34,843 nt of DNA from Chitinophagaceae bacterium (GTDB lineage Bacteria > Bacteroidota > Bacteroidia > Chitinophagales > Chitinophagaceae). This document shows, piece by piece, positions 16,351 through 28,600 of this stretch. Every line of letters starts with the position of its first letter. Position 1 is the first letter of the stretch. Under the pieces are notes generated by a model, which saw only the letters and a program-made list of their open reading frames with translations, was not told the DNA's origin and made no database searches. The position numbers and the translations under genes were made by a program. The stretch is taken from positions 1 through 34,843 of the forward strand of contig JACCYQ010000048.1 in NCBI GenBank assembly GCA_013696395.1, written 5' to 3'.

Positions 16351-18906
16351 TTATTTTCCGTCATCCACCACCACTATCTCCAAACCCTCTACCACATCGC
16401 CATCAATATTTTGCAAAATGGTAAATGTTGATGATGAAGATTTCATGCTCAATTTTTTCATTTGCACTGCATCAATTCCTGATGTGTATTTGCCGGGTGC
16501 TAAACCCATATAACTAAAATAGCCATCTTCTTCGGTTATGGTTTTGGCAACAAGCATATTGTTGGTGTCGAAAATATTTACAATGATGCGGCCCAGCCCA
16601 TTTTTTGTTTTGCCATTGTTATAATAAACAGTCCCCGAAACTTCGCCTGCTACGGCAACTGCTACTTCAATTAATTTAAAATTGTTTGGTTCCACGGTAA
16701 CACTAATGGTTTGGTGTTTTAACTGCCAGGCTACATTATCAAAACCTGATTTGTCTAATTCTATAAAATAATTGGTGTTGGCTTCTAAACCGGTAATTCG
16801 TATAGAAGTATCTTTTATATTGTGCTCAATGCGGCCGCTTCTTACACGCAGTTTCAATCCATATGCTTTTGGTTCACCGGCATCACGTTTGCCATTGCAG
16901 TTCAAATCTAAAAACGGTGAAATAATAAAACCGCCTTTGCCCACATTGGTTTGATTGCCTGTGCCGAGGTAGTTTGATTTACCATCGTACAAAAAACTAC
17001 CGCTAACCAATTGTGTGGAAGCAACTGCATTACGGTTGCGTGTTGCCGAAAAAAATGTTTGTGCAAAAGAAAAATTATAACGGAGTCCAATGGTTGCCGA
17101 GCTTAGGTTGTTATTCACCAATGTTTTTTCATAAGCAAGGTTGATAAAGCCCCGATTGAAAATGTTTTTTTCTACCACGGCACGTACAGAACTCAATTTT
17201 TTTTGTTTGTATTCGTACTGCGCCTGCGGAGTAAATCTTAAGCCTTTTGGCAATCGAAAGGTGAACGACAGATTGGTATAAACCAATGGATTTCCCTGGC
17301 TGCCTAAAACTGCAAACGTTGTTAAGTTGGAACTGATGTTTTTTATAACAGCCGAAAAAAGCAACTCGGCAGAAGTGTTTTTTTGTTTTTCTTTTAGAAG
17401 AGAATTGTCGTTGGGAAAAATAAATTGATTGAGTGTAAACCTGCTGAACGCCGTTAATTTATTGCTTCGAAAAGGCATGGACAAAACAATCTTTTTCTCT
17501 GAAAAATAATTATTTCTGATAGCGGTTTGGCCCGGTACATACTTTGTATAATTCACATCAACCTGCAGGTTGGATGGCAGCCTGTAACTGGCCGTTAGTT
17601 TTGATCGAACACCATAATTATGCTCGGCAGAAAACAATAAATGCGAACCAACTCTCATTGAAGCATTTACAAAAGGCATGGTTTTTAAATTTGCAATTGA
17701 TGAAAGATATTCCATGCCGCCGCCAATAGTAATCCAACTTCCTAATCCATAATTTAAATTGGCTTTTGCATATCGGCTCTTTTCATTGTTTTCTACCACA
17801 CCGCCGGTTACATTGTATTCAAACTGGCCAAGCGGAATAAAATTAAAGGGAACGGTGATAAATTTTTCACTCGTTCTTTCTTCTCCCCAGGGCCCGTAAA
17901 ACCTGAGCTTGACTATTGAATTGCCATAAACCATCGGCACTTCAAAACTATAAAACCCCGATGCATCGGTTTTTGTGTAATTCACCAAAATATTGTTTAC
18001 ATACAGTTCCACCGTCCACTCGGGTTCTGTGGTATTGCTCAATATATAAGTGCCAAATGAACGACGGTAGGTGGTAGGTGTATTTGAAAATTGAACGCCA
18101 ATAACCGGTGCAAAAACAGATGCCACTGATTGAGCAAAAACTTTTCCGGCGGTTGCCTGTTTCATTGCGCTATTGTCGTTGTTCACATATCGCCACTGGT
18201 AAAACTGTTGCCGTAAATTTATTTTTTCATCGCTGAAATAATTTAAACCCAAATTTAATTCGCCACCTGCTGCAATGGCGCCAATACCAAGATAACCTCT
18301 TGTGCTTGTTCTGCGGTTGGTTTGATGCGATGAGATTACCGACCAATCGGCCATGCCTACATGAAACAATGGAAAGTTGCGTTGGATGATAGTATCCGCT
18401 TTTCTTTCGCCTTTCAATTTGCTGATGTTGCGGCGCATGATTTCCAGTTTCATTTCCCTGATGGCAGGCAATTCTATTTTTGTATTTAAAGTAACAGTGA
18501 GACTTCGAAAATTGAATACACATTCTAATCCAAAAACCTTTCCGAAATAATCCGATTTCAGGTACAAATTTGATTCTGTACGTATCAGATCCCCTGGGTT
18601 CAGCGCATAATTATTGTAGCGGTAAACGATACGGTTATTTGTTTTATCAATAAAATAATTGTCTTTCGGATACACAAAAAAACCCTGCACCAAATCAAAA
18701 TCCGGAGAGACGATATTGCGGATCTTCAAAAAATCAAAAAGTTCATTTATCGGCAAATACAGTTGTTGACCAATAATAAGAGCTTGTATTTCCAAACTAC
18801 CTATACGGGGAACATGCAGTGTAATCGCAACTTCATCATAATATTCACCATCTACCTGTTTATCAAAAATTGTATCTGCCAATGTGTAGTTGAAAGCAAC
18901 CGGCAT
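16351..18906 (-). CDS. Usher-like outer-membrane beta-barrel protein
   Basis: 851 residues from the first ATG. Layout: an N-terminal domain (1-150) with LYLPINELFDFLKIRN; a barrel start with repeated aromatic-ended strands; a plug-like segment near residues 288-345 (WTVELYVNNILVNYTKTDASGFYSFEVP, then FIPLGQFEYNVTGG) that parallels the middle domain of PapC/FimD ushers; barrel strands to about 650; a calcium-loop-like DLNCNGKRDAGEP; and C-terminal Ig or carboxypeptidase-regulatory-like domains (EVSGTVYYNNGK, EEDGYFSYMGLAPGKY). Ushers secrete and assemble chaperone-bound pilins through the outer membrane. The usher call is my reading of the layout plus the PapD-like chaperone in the same operon. 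The signal peptide lies upstream of this ATG (see 18907-19065). Alternative: another surface porin with CNA-B-like tail. Confidence 0.72.
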   Translation of the reverse strand: MPVAFNYTLADTIFDKQVDGEYYDEVAITLHVPRIGSLEIQALIIGQQLYLPINELFDFLKIRNIVSPDFDLVQGFFVYPKDNYFIDKTNNRIVYRYNNYALNPGDLIRTESNLYLKSDYFGKVFGLECVFNFRSLTVTLNTKIELPAIREMKLEIMRRNISKLKGERKADTIIQRNFPLFHVGMADWSVISSHQTNRRTSTRGYLGIGAIAAGGELNLGLNYFSDEKINLRQQFYQWRYVNNDNSAMKQATAGKVFAQSVASVFAPVIGVQFSNTPTTYRRSFGTYILSNTTEPEWTVELYVNNILVNYTKTDASGFYSFEVPMVYGNSIVKLRFYGPWGEERTSEKFITVPFNFIPLGQFEYNVTGGVVENNEKSRYAKANLNYGLGSWITIGGGMEYLSSIANLKTMPFVNASMRVGSHLLFSAEHNYGVRSKLTASYRLPSNLQVDVNYTKYVPGQTAIRNNYFSEKKIVLSMPFRSNKLTAFSRFTLNQFIFPNDNSLLKEKQKNTSAELLFSAVIKNISSNLTTFAVLGSQGNPLVYTNLSFTFRLPKGLRFTPQAQYEYKQKKLSSVRAVVEKNIFNRGFINLAYEKTLVNNNLSSATIGLRYNFSFAQTFFSATRNRNAVASTQLVSGSFLYDGKSNYLGTGNQTNVGKGGFIISPFLDLNCNGKRDAGEPKAYGLKLRVRSGRIEHNIKDTSIRITGLEANTNYFIELDKSGFDNVAWQLKHQTISVTVEPNNFKLIEVAVAVAGEVSGTVYYNNGKTKNGLGRIIVNIFDTNNMLVAKTITEEDGYFSYMGLAPGKYTSGIDAVQMKKLSMKSSSSTFTILQNIDGDVVEGLEIVVVDDGK

Positions 18907-19065
18907 AAATGCACCCCCTGCCTGACTATATGAATTTGACAGATTCAGGAAGAAAAAAAATATTATTATTATAACGCTTCTTGTCCGCCAGGTAAAAAAC
19001 TGACAGAGTAGGGAGTTTAGTTTGTGTCCATATTTGGTTACGTTTGCCAGGGTTTTATAGTTTAT
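18907..19065 (-). other. In-frame 5' extension of the usher gene without a normal start
   Basis: The usher frame stays open for 53 codons upstream of the ATG, up to a TGA at 19066-19068, and encodes a convincing signal peptide: WRTRSVIIIIFFFLNLSNS followed by YSQA. No ATG, GTG or TTG occurs in it. The first codon after the TGA is ATA (19065-19063), ten bases past the stop of the preceding DUF4402 gene, and would begin (M)NYKTLANVTKYGHKL. An ATA start, a mutated ATG or a sequence error would each explain it. Confidence 0.65.
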
Positions 19066-19075
19066 TCAATTTTGA

Positions 19076-19570
19076 TTATTCCTGGTTAAAGGTTATATAG
19101 AATGTTCCTGTGTATGTGCCAGGAGGGTTTGCTGCGGCGTTTCCCACAGTAAGTGTTCCACCAATGTTCACCTGAGTTCTTGTCGGTTGAGATACATTAG
19201 TTATGAAAGGTGAAGGGGGATCAGAACCGCCAATGCGCATTGACATTGAACCTCCATTACTTCCGGTAAGTAGCGCATCTGGTCCATTTAAAATAGAAAC
19301 AATGGAACCCAGAGGTGCATCAATATCAAAAATTGCCTGGTAATATAGCGTACCCAGGTTGAGAGCAATCACATCACTCGTTACAGACCGTGATCCGTTA
19401 GTTGAAATAATTATTGTTCCTCCTGCGTTTCCAGTAGAAAATGCGCCAAAGCTCATGTTTTGAACCGGATAAACAGATATGCCACCAGGGTCGCCAGGCA
19501 GGCTATCGGTAGGTTGGCCAAAACAAAAAACTGATGTAAAACTTATTAGGATCACAAATAGAGTTTTCAT
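19076..19570 (-). CDS. DUF4402 pilin-like secreted protein (second copy)
   Basis: About 164 residues from MKTLFVILISFTSVFCFGQ, a clear signal peptide. An ATG 12 codons upstream (19606) directly follows the giant gene stop (TAATTATG), so coupled initiation there is possible. Seen: ISVYPVQNMSFGAFS then GGTIIISTNGSRSVT near the mature N-terminus, and PPGTYTGTFYITFNQE at the C-terminus: the beginning and end of the DUF4402 beta-sandwich. In Proteobacteria DUF4402 proteins are often next to chaperone and usher genes, and I infer a pilin or tip subunit role. It lies between the giant adhesin and the usher gene. Confidence 0.8.
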   Translation of the reverse strand: MKTLFVILISFTSVFCFGQPTDSLPGDPGGISVYPVQNMSFGAFSTGNAGGTIIISTNGSRSVTSDVIALNLGTLYYQAIFDIDAPLGSIVSILNGPDALLTGSNGGSMSMRIGGSDPPSPFITNVSQPTRTQVNIGGTLTVGNAAANPPGTYTGTFYITFNQE

Positions 19571-19608
19571 TAACCGTTGTCGCTTATGTGCAATTTGTTT
19601 TTGCATAA

Positions 19609-22600
19609 TTATTCTATGAAGATCTTCTCGTCATATCGGGTGTTTGAATTTTGAATTTGTAAATTATAAAGACCTGGAAGTAATTTTTTACTAAAAGGAA
19701 TGGTTTGATGTGATGAGCCTCCTGCATGGTCAATAACATACTTAGCCATTTGCTGACCCACCGAATTGAATAATACTACTGTATATTTTCCTTTTTTCAT
19801 TCCGTTTAATTGTATGTTTATTTGTTGATTTTTTACCGGGTTCGGAAATACTTTAATAGATGTTCCACCCGCAGCTATTTTTACTGACACCACTTTGCTG
19901 ATGAAAAATTTTCCGTCTGCCTGTATAGCGCGAACCCGGTAATAGTTGTTGCCTGCTTTTGGATTTACATCCAGCCAATGGTAACTTTCAGAACTATTAT
20001 TTCCTCTGGCTTTTACTTCTCCTGCCTTGCTAAAATTGATGCCATCAATAGATTTCTCTATTTCATATATCTGAATGCCGCTTTCTTCAGCTACGTCCCA
20101 ATCTATTTGTATACCACTGTTTGTTTGTTTTGCAGTTATTGAAGTAAATTTTACCGGCAACGCTATAGGTTCCCTGAAAACGATACGAAACCGGTTCACA
20201 TCAAATGAAGCAGCATTTGCAGCATTTACATCAAAAACTATTGTGTTGGTATCAGTTAGTGACAATGATTGCACAGAGTTCAGATAGCTGTCTTCCAGGT
20301 AGGCTTGTATGTTATTGCCTTCCATTTGCTGAGAAAATATTTGTAATGTGTACTTTGATTTTGTAAGTCTTGATACATTTAAAAAAAGAGTGTCGTTATT
20401 CTGCGGCATTTGCCTGGCATCAATGCTTAATGCCGATGTACCATTGGCAATTGAAATAGTCTCAGCATTTCCTACCATTTTTGAGGCATCCTCGTTTGTT
20501 ACCTGGTCGGAAAAACCGGAGCCAAAAGCTGCCAGTACACCATCAGCCAAAATTTTATTAGGGCCATTACTATACTGCAGATTTATGGCAAGTAAGGATA
20601 TGTTGGCTGGTGATATATTTGTGGTGTTTGAAGTTCCGGGAATTTCTGTATGCATTTGCTCTAAGCCCTGATTAGTCTCAGACATATGGTTATCGCGGTC
20701 TGGATTGGCAATGAAAGCAATTCCATTAAATACGCCCGACTTATCTTGTTCACGAATGGTAAGTAACGGAGACGCACCAGTGGTTTTCACAAAAAACCCT
20801 TGTCCTGGTTGAATGTACTGATTCAATCCTGTGCTTCCCGAAAATGGAGCGATTAACGTAACAGTTCCCACCATACTAACAGTAACGTATCCCCCGGTAC
20901 TACTTAGATTTGGGTCCCATCCCCAAAAAGTATTTGCAATATCTGTTTTTGGAATGGTGGACCAGTCAATAGGTGATGCAAATGGATTTCCAAGCAAAGT
21001 ATATCTATCTGTAACTCCGGAAAGAGGAATAGCTGAACTTGTACTATATACCTGGTCGCCCGTTAATAAAGTTCCGGTTGAACTGAAGGTTGTGATTTTG
21101 GGAGAAGAGGTTGTGATAGTATTGGTTCTATCGCCATATACAAACATGTAATACGCCACACCTGCTTTCAATGGAGTATATTTTGTGTTCTTTCCGTTGG
21201 AAGTTGAAAAGCGGACATATAACCGGGTTGAATCATTGTATGTATAAAGCGAGGCGTTCGGGGTTTGTGTGTCAAAACCATCGGCACTACTACCACCCGT
21301 TATAATTGTTCCTATGTTGGCAGTAAGGTTATTTCCCCCATTCTGCCAATTGCCCCAGATTGACAGGCCTTCTTGTCCTGTGGTTAACGTGGAACTGCTA
21401 CTCGTTGTTACAGAGCTGGTAATTAAACGATACTTACGCCGGCCAGGTATGTAACGCTCTGCTATTACATTTCCACTTATGGGCGTAATAGCAGCCGAAG
21501 TAATACGAGCTACTCTTGCTGTTGCCGTAGCAGTTGATTTTAAAGTAAGGTATCCGTTAGATGCCAGGCTGCCATTTGATACAGTTATAACATCTGTAAG
21601 ATTGATGGCGCCGCCGAGTGTAACGCCTGCATTATTATTTATAGTAAGACCTTTCACTGTATTTCCTGCAAAAGCTGCGGCAGGTATTGTTTGTGCAGCA
21701 ACTCCGTTCATTTCAATGGTTCCCTTGCTGGCGGTAAACGTTCCGCTGTTACTGATGGCGCCACCAATCTTTAAAGTCAGGCTGTCTATATTTAAAGTTC
21801 CCAATGTAACGGTAACATTATTACTTACCGCTACTACCGGTGTTTGAAGTATAGCTGTAGCATTGGCGCTGTTTACCGTTAAATTATAAATGGGGTTGGT
21901 TGAAACAAGACCAAATAAGCTTGAAGCTGTTGTTAATGAATTACCTATTTGCAATGTACCTCCTGTAAAACCACTGCCCGCATTGGACAGGTTTTTATAA
22001 CCAAGATTCTGGCCTGCGCTTCCTCCTGCATCTTTAATAATGAGGGTTCCCCCGCTCATGTTGAATGATGAGCCAGTTGCATCCATATTAAACGGTGCAA
22101 CACCTGAAGCATTGCTGCCTTGTGAATTTACTGTCATGATTCCGCCCTGCATATTGTATCCCCATGCAGCACCCGGATTACTTATCGCCGATGCCAGGTT
22201 TAAGTTTCCGCCGTTTATAATAATATTTGCAGTAGCTTTTGGTATTACCATATTATTAATTGCACTGCCCATATTCATTGTGCCACCTGTAACTTTTGCA
22301 GTTCCTGCAATTGTCCAGTTCATGTTAGAGGAATTAATGGTTCCGGCATTTACCCAAAGACCTGCTGTAGCCGGTATTAAAAAATTACCGGTAGCAATAT
22401 CGGTGGTAAAAGGAGTAACGCTTACGCCTGCACTGTTCAGATTAAACGATCCGTTGTTAAGTGTTAGAAAACCGTTTGGTGCTGAAAAATTGATTGCTGT
22501 AATATCTACATAGTTGGTATCAGAAACACCCATGTCAATAAAAATTTTATTGAAATTGGTTGTGTCGCCTATTCCTGAAACAGTTTGTATACCCACTTTA

Positions 22601-25600
22601 TTAAATGTTACGTTGCAAAAACTGTTTGCATCGGGCCGCAGGTTTAATGTTCCGCTGTTAATGATGTTGCCGCCTACTGTAAGCAGGTGAGTTGCATTGG
22701 AAGTGCTGTCAACATTGAGTGTGGTTCCGCCGGCTACTGTTATATTTCCATTTACTGCAATGGTTCGTCCTATTTCATTATTGCCAATACTGAGGGTTCC
22801 TGTTGTAATACTAAGGTTATTGTTAACTGTTGCATCAAGGAGTGTAACCTTACCGCCGGAATTCATAGCATTCAGGTTATAAAAAGTCATTGTCGTTACG
22901 GTTTGATCGGTGGTGCCATCAAATGTAAAAGTGGAGGTACCACTGTTAACCGTTCCATTGTTTATTATACTACCGCCTATTAAATAATTACGATTACCGG
23001 CATTTAATACGGAGCCATTGTTTATGGTGAAATTATTTGCCATCTCCCAGTCAGATACCGGCGTTATTCCTGCTGCATTTATATTGGATATAACCACATT
23101 ATTGAATGAGACAGGGCCCCCTGCCAATGTCATGGCGCCTGTACCTCCAAAAACCACACTACCCGTGCTTGAAAAATCATTCCCAAGGTTTACTGTAACG
23201 GCTGATGATGGTATAAAATTCATAATGCCGCTGCTGGTAATAGTGCCATTGTTGGTGACACTGCCCAGTATGTTATGGGTAGAGATACCACCATTAAATG
23301 AAGCGCCGCTTCCCACAGTCAACCCATATGCGATGTTCCATCCCACGCTGGGGTTCACACCACCAGTATTATTAATATTCAGGTAACCAAATTGGGGAGC
23401 TGAAGTTGAAATCATTTCAGGAGGAACAGAACCGTTGAAGTTAACAGTAATAGCCACTGTTTGAACAGCATTTAGCAAACTCAATGTTTGTAAAACATTA
23501 CCGGTAAAAGTTGTTGTCCCAAGTGTAAATAAAATACCGCTGTTGATTAAATCGCCATTCATGGTAACTTGAATACCGGTACCGGCGGAAAGGGATCCAG
23601 TGCTGTTAATAATAAGTAACTGGTCAAAAGTAAGGTTATTCAAAAGGGTATAACTTCCATATACCGAAAAGCGGTTAAAGGTCGTATTACCAGAAATGGT
23701 TTTAGTAATACCTGTTGCTATAATGGTGCTGGTGGATGGGGTAAAAGTTCCGTTATTGACCCAGTTGCCATTCAATGTAAGTGTCTGAGAGCCGCCATCA
23801 AAATTTGACCCATTCTCAATGGTCAAAGTGCCATTCACTGTAATGGGTGTTATAAGTGTTTTAAGTCCGGCATTTCTGAAAATGATATTACCATAGCTTT
23901 CCCCATATATTGCCTGCGGGCCTGTGCCATCTGCTATAACTGTGCTGGAATTGGATAATGAACCAGCAGTAAAATTGAATGGTGCATTATTGGCTCCGAG
24001 TATAAACGTAGCTGAATCAGCTAAGATCAAATTGCCGCCCGCCACAATCCTGTCACAACTAAATGATTTTATATTCAGGGTGCCGGACGTAACGGTTAAG
24101 TTTCCGTTTATAAAAACATTACCAGTAAGTTCTGCACTGGTACCAACCGGCTTATTGATCACAAGATTATTGAAAGTAGTTGCCGAAATAGTCTGTGTTC
24201 CGTTGCCATTAAAAACTATTTGTGCTCCTGTGCCAAAGTAATTTCCATTCCTGATCCAGTTGCCGCCAACATGCAGCATATAATTGTTATGAAGGGTTGC
24301 TCCCGCATCTATCGTTACATTTCCTGTTATGTTTATGGTAGAATTGTTGTCAAGTTGCCCGGAGGAAATTAATAGGTTCCCGGCAATATTTATAACAGAA
24401 TTTATAGCAGCTATTCCAGCAGTTTTATTAATGGAAAGGTTATTATAATTGACATTCGCTACGTGCTGGTTTTGATCGCCGTTATAAATGACGGTTCCGC
24501 TGCCGGCAGTAAATGTGCCGCTGCTGTGGTCAAAATTCTGATAAATATTCAATATTCCTGCGCTGCTGAAATTTATATTGGCGCCGCCTGTTTGTACAAG
24601 AGATCCGGATATGTTTACAATGCCTGATCCAATATTAAGATCAATAGCATGACCGGCCACGCCATCACTCAGCAACATGTTTCCATTAATTGTGAAGGTT
24701 TGTCCGTTTGTATTAATAGTATGTAAAGCATCATTATACCAAACACCCTGCATATCGCCGGAAGTAAGGGATCCGCCGCTGGCCATAGTAAGCGTAACTT
24801 CATGATCTGCTACAAAAACTAAATTTTTAATATTTACAGTTGTACTGATGGTTGGCTGATATGTATGTGCAAGTCCGCCTAAAACCACAACATCGGTTGC
24901 TGCAGGCGGTGTTGATCCGGAGCCCACGTAAACTGTCCAGTTAGCGGCTGTATTCCAGTCGGTACTTTCACTGCCATTCCATAATACGACGGTTGGGTTA
25001 ATGGAGATGGTCCACCGGTTGGTAATATCAGTTAAGTCGCTTTGCTCAACATAATTGGAAACCGTATCGTTGGCTGTTTTACCAAGCGGTATCCATTGTG
25101 TTGAATCATAATTCCACATGCCCATCTCATTTTCCGTATTGCCATTTAATTCTTCATCCTTGTAATGCAGGCGGAGTGTGGCAGTATAGGTACCTGATGG
25201 TACTGTGATATCATAATACCGGCTGATAGCATTGCCAAAAGGAAAATCACCTACTGCTGACAGGACAGCAGATACTATAATACTGTTTACTCCTGATACG
25301 GCAGAAAAGCTGACTGTATTGTTTGGCCCCTCAAAAGCATAAGCCACACCGGTTGTAAAAGCATGATTGCGTTGAATATTACCATATATAAAACCATTGC
25401 CGGTTCTTGTATTGGTAATAGAAATGGTATCTGATCCGGTTGTAATTATACCATTGGTCATATTTACAATAGCAGCAGAAATATTATCATTTAATATCAG
25501 TTCTGTTGAAGCGCTGCTGGTATTACTGGTAAGAATATTAAATGTTGTAACGCCGGTCAGGTATGCCGTAGCAGGTCCTGCAAATTGTACCGTGCTGGTG

Positions 25601-28600
25601 CCTGCAACAAATGTTCCGTTATTATTCCAGTTGCCATACATGGTATGGGTATAGGAAGAAGCGGAAAAGGTTGTTCCGGTTTCAATGGTAATATCTTTAT
25701 TGGTGGTAATGGCGCCGGCCGCGGTTTTTGTGTTGCCATTTGATAAAACAAGATTGTTATAAGTAATGGCATTTATATTCTGTGCCCCTGTGCCGTTAAA
25801 ATTTACGGTATTGGGTATTGATGAAGTTACATTTAAAGTACCTGCGGAAATGGTAAGAGTATTGGCAATTCCCAACATTGAATTGGCAGCTAATTGCAAT
25901 GATGTTCCGTTAATGGTGGCATTGAAAAGATTAGCTGTTCCGCTAAAGGAAGAAGTTCCTGTAAAAGTTGCTGTGCCTGCAGATGCAGAAAAACTTCCAT
26001 TAACATTCAGACTGTTTGCTATGGAAAAACTGACAGCCGATGTAATGGAACCCGGCACTGATAATCCGGCAAAACCCTTAGTGCCCGTACCTGATATCGT
26101 TTTTGAACTGCCGCTCATGGTAATATTACCCATACTTGCAGTAATGCTTCCGTCCACCGATAAATTACCTGTAATATTAAAAGATGCAGCGGTGGTTACG
26201 GTACCACTCACAGTCAGGTTATCAATTGAAATCCCTGTACCACTGATGGTTTTGTCCGTGCCGGTCATCAGCATTGTTCCGCCCGAAGCCTGGATAAAAG
26301 AACCTGATGATATAGCGGCAAGATTGCCCGCTAAGCTAATGGTTTCGTTGGAAAATGTAATCAAGGAGGCCGAAACAATAAGGTTATTAAAATTTTGCGT
26401 GCCCGATCCGCTTACTCCTTTGCCAGGCCCCGAAAAAGTAATGGTTCCCGTATTGCCATTAAATGTTCCGCTGTTAACCCAGTTTCCGGCAACACTGTGT
26501 GCAAAACTGCCGCCATTAAATGTAGTGGAAGCACCTATTGTTACATTTCCGGAGATGGTAAGAATGGCAGCAGCAGTAAAGCTAACTGAAGTACCGGCGC
26601 CCAATGTACTTGTAAGATTACCTACAATTGCAAAAGTCGTGGCAGCAAAGGTTTTCACGGCAGCACCGCTTGCACTGCTTAGTGTAAGATTACCATAAGT
26701 TCTGGCTGCTACGGTTTGATTGGTGCCATAGTATTCTACCGTACTGGCTACGTTCAATGTATTAGTAGTAAAGTTTATTGGGAAAGTATTAGTTCCACCT
26801 ATCTTCAGTATGGTATTGCCGGATAAGCTAAGTGTTCCGCCTGCAGTTGCACGGTTAGCAGTATAAACGCCAATGTCAAATGTTTTTGCGGTTACGGAAA
26901 GGTTGCCTGTAATGCTGGTATTTACATTTAAAGAAACAGCACTCACTGTATTTGCAATCGTAAGATTGGTAAAAGTAGTGGCAAATGTTCCACCGATCGT
27001 TTGAGCAGTTGTGCCATTGAAAGTAACGGTGGCTGTTCCTGCTGTAAAAGCGGTTGTTGAAACATTATTTGTCCAGTTACCTTTAACAGATAAATTAAAA
27101 TTATTTGTACTCAGTGTTCCGGTTGTTATTGCCAGGTTTCCGTTTACCGTTGTTATTACACCTTCTCTAACAGTGATACCCGATCCGTTTACGATAAGGT
27201 TATTATAAGTTGCATAAGCAGCAGGCAGCGTTATTGTTGATTGTAATTCTATTGTTCCTGCACCCGAAGTAAATGTAAGGTTGGTAGAAGCCCATGTTCC
27301 CCTGATGATCAGGGTTCCGCCATTGGTCATATTAAGTGTGCTGGCTACAGTGCCTGCACTTACGTTCGATACATTCAAACGGTTTGCTCCGCCGGCGATC
27401 CAGCTAAGTGTACGGCCGGTTGCAGTTCCAATTTGTAGTGTACCATAAGCTATATTATCAGTAGTTACACTGTTATCAACTGTGCAGGTGCCATCAATCA
27501 CCAGGTTCTCGCCTGTTGTTGGTAGGGTGCCTCCTGTCCAACGTGCAGGATCACTGAAGTTACCCGTTCCGGTAAATGTTTTTGTGGTAACAACTACCGT
27601 AATGGCTGCTGTGGTTGTATAAACAGAACAGCCTCCTGCTCCGGCTACGGAATAGGTGACTATATATGTTCCCGGTGTGCTGGTACTTAAGGTGACATCG
27701 CCGGTTGTTGCATTAAGCGTAAGGCCAGCGGTTGAAGAATAAGTCCCTCCCGCAGTTCCTGAAAAACTAACCGTAGCCGTGCCGGCAGTTACCGAATAGG
27801 GAGAACCGGGATAAGAAAAATCTGCAGCTGGTACAGGAGTTATTGTTACGGAGGTTGTTGCAGTTTGAACAGCACATCCGTCTGCCGCCGCCATAGTATA
27901 AGTAATAGTATAAATGCCCGCTACACTTGTACCGGGAATAATATCTCCTGTAGATGGATCAATACTTAATCCTGCTGTTGAAGAATAAACACCACCTGTT
28001 GTACCTGTTTGTGAAACCTGTTGCGCTGTGGCAACTGATTTACAAAAAGGAGTACCGCTATATGAAATTGCTGCCTCCGGCAATGTTGTAACGGTTACAG
28101 AAGCAGTAGTTGTTTGTTCAGTACATCCGCCAGTTGCTGCCATGGTATAAGTTACCGTATAGGTACCGGCAGTGCTTGTGTTTGGTGTAATTGCTCCTGT
28201 CGATGCATTAATGGTTAACCCTGCTGTAGATGAATAAGTTCCACCTGCTGTTCCTGTTTGCGTAACAGGTTGAGCAGTGGTTGCTGATTTACAAAATGGA
28301 TAACCACTGTAGGAAATAGTAGCTGAAGCTAATGTTGTAACCGATATAGTTGCTGCATTTGATTCGTTGCTGGCAACATATGGATTGGGAGCAATATTAT
28401 TTGTGCTGCTTACTATAGCATTTCTATAAATATAATAAGTGCCGGCTGCATTAAAGGGTGCTACAGCAGTTGATGGAGAAAACGTTGCAGAAGTGGCACC
28501 GCTTATATTCGTTCTTACACCACCGGGCGTTGTACTGTGGCTCCACTGATAACCCGTGCCGGATAATGTTATACCTAAAGGTAGCCCACCATATATATCG

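Noticed and set aside
25766..26698. 310-codon open frame on the plus strand
   Set aside because: Opposite the giant adhesin; its Val/Pro/Leu-rich content mirrors the Gly/Thr/Asn-rich repeats on the coding strand. Many similar plus-strand frames across 19600-32000 have the same cause.
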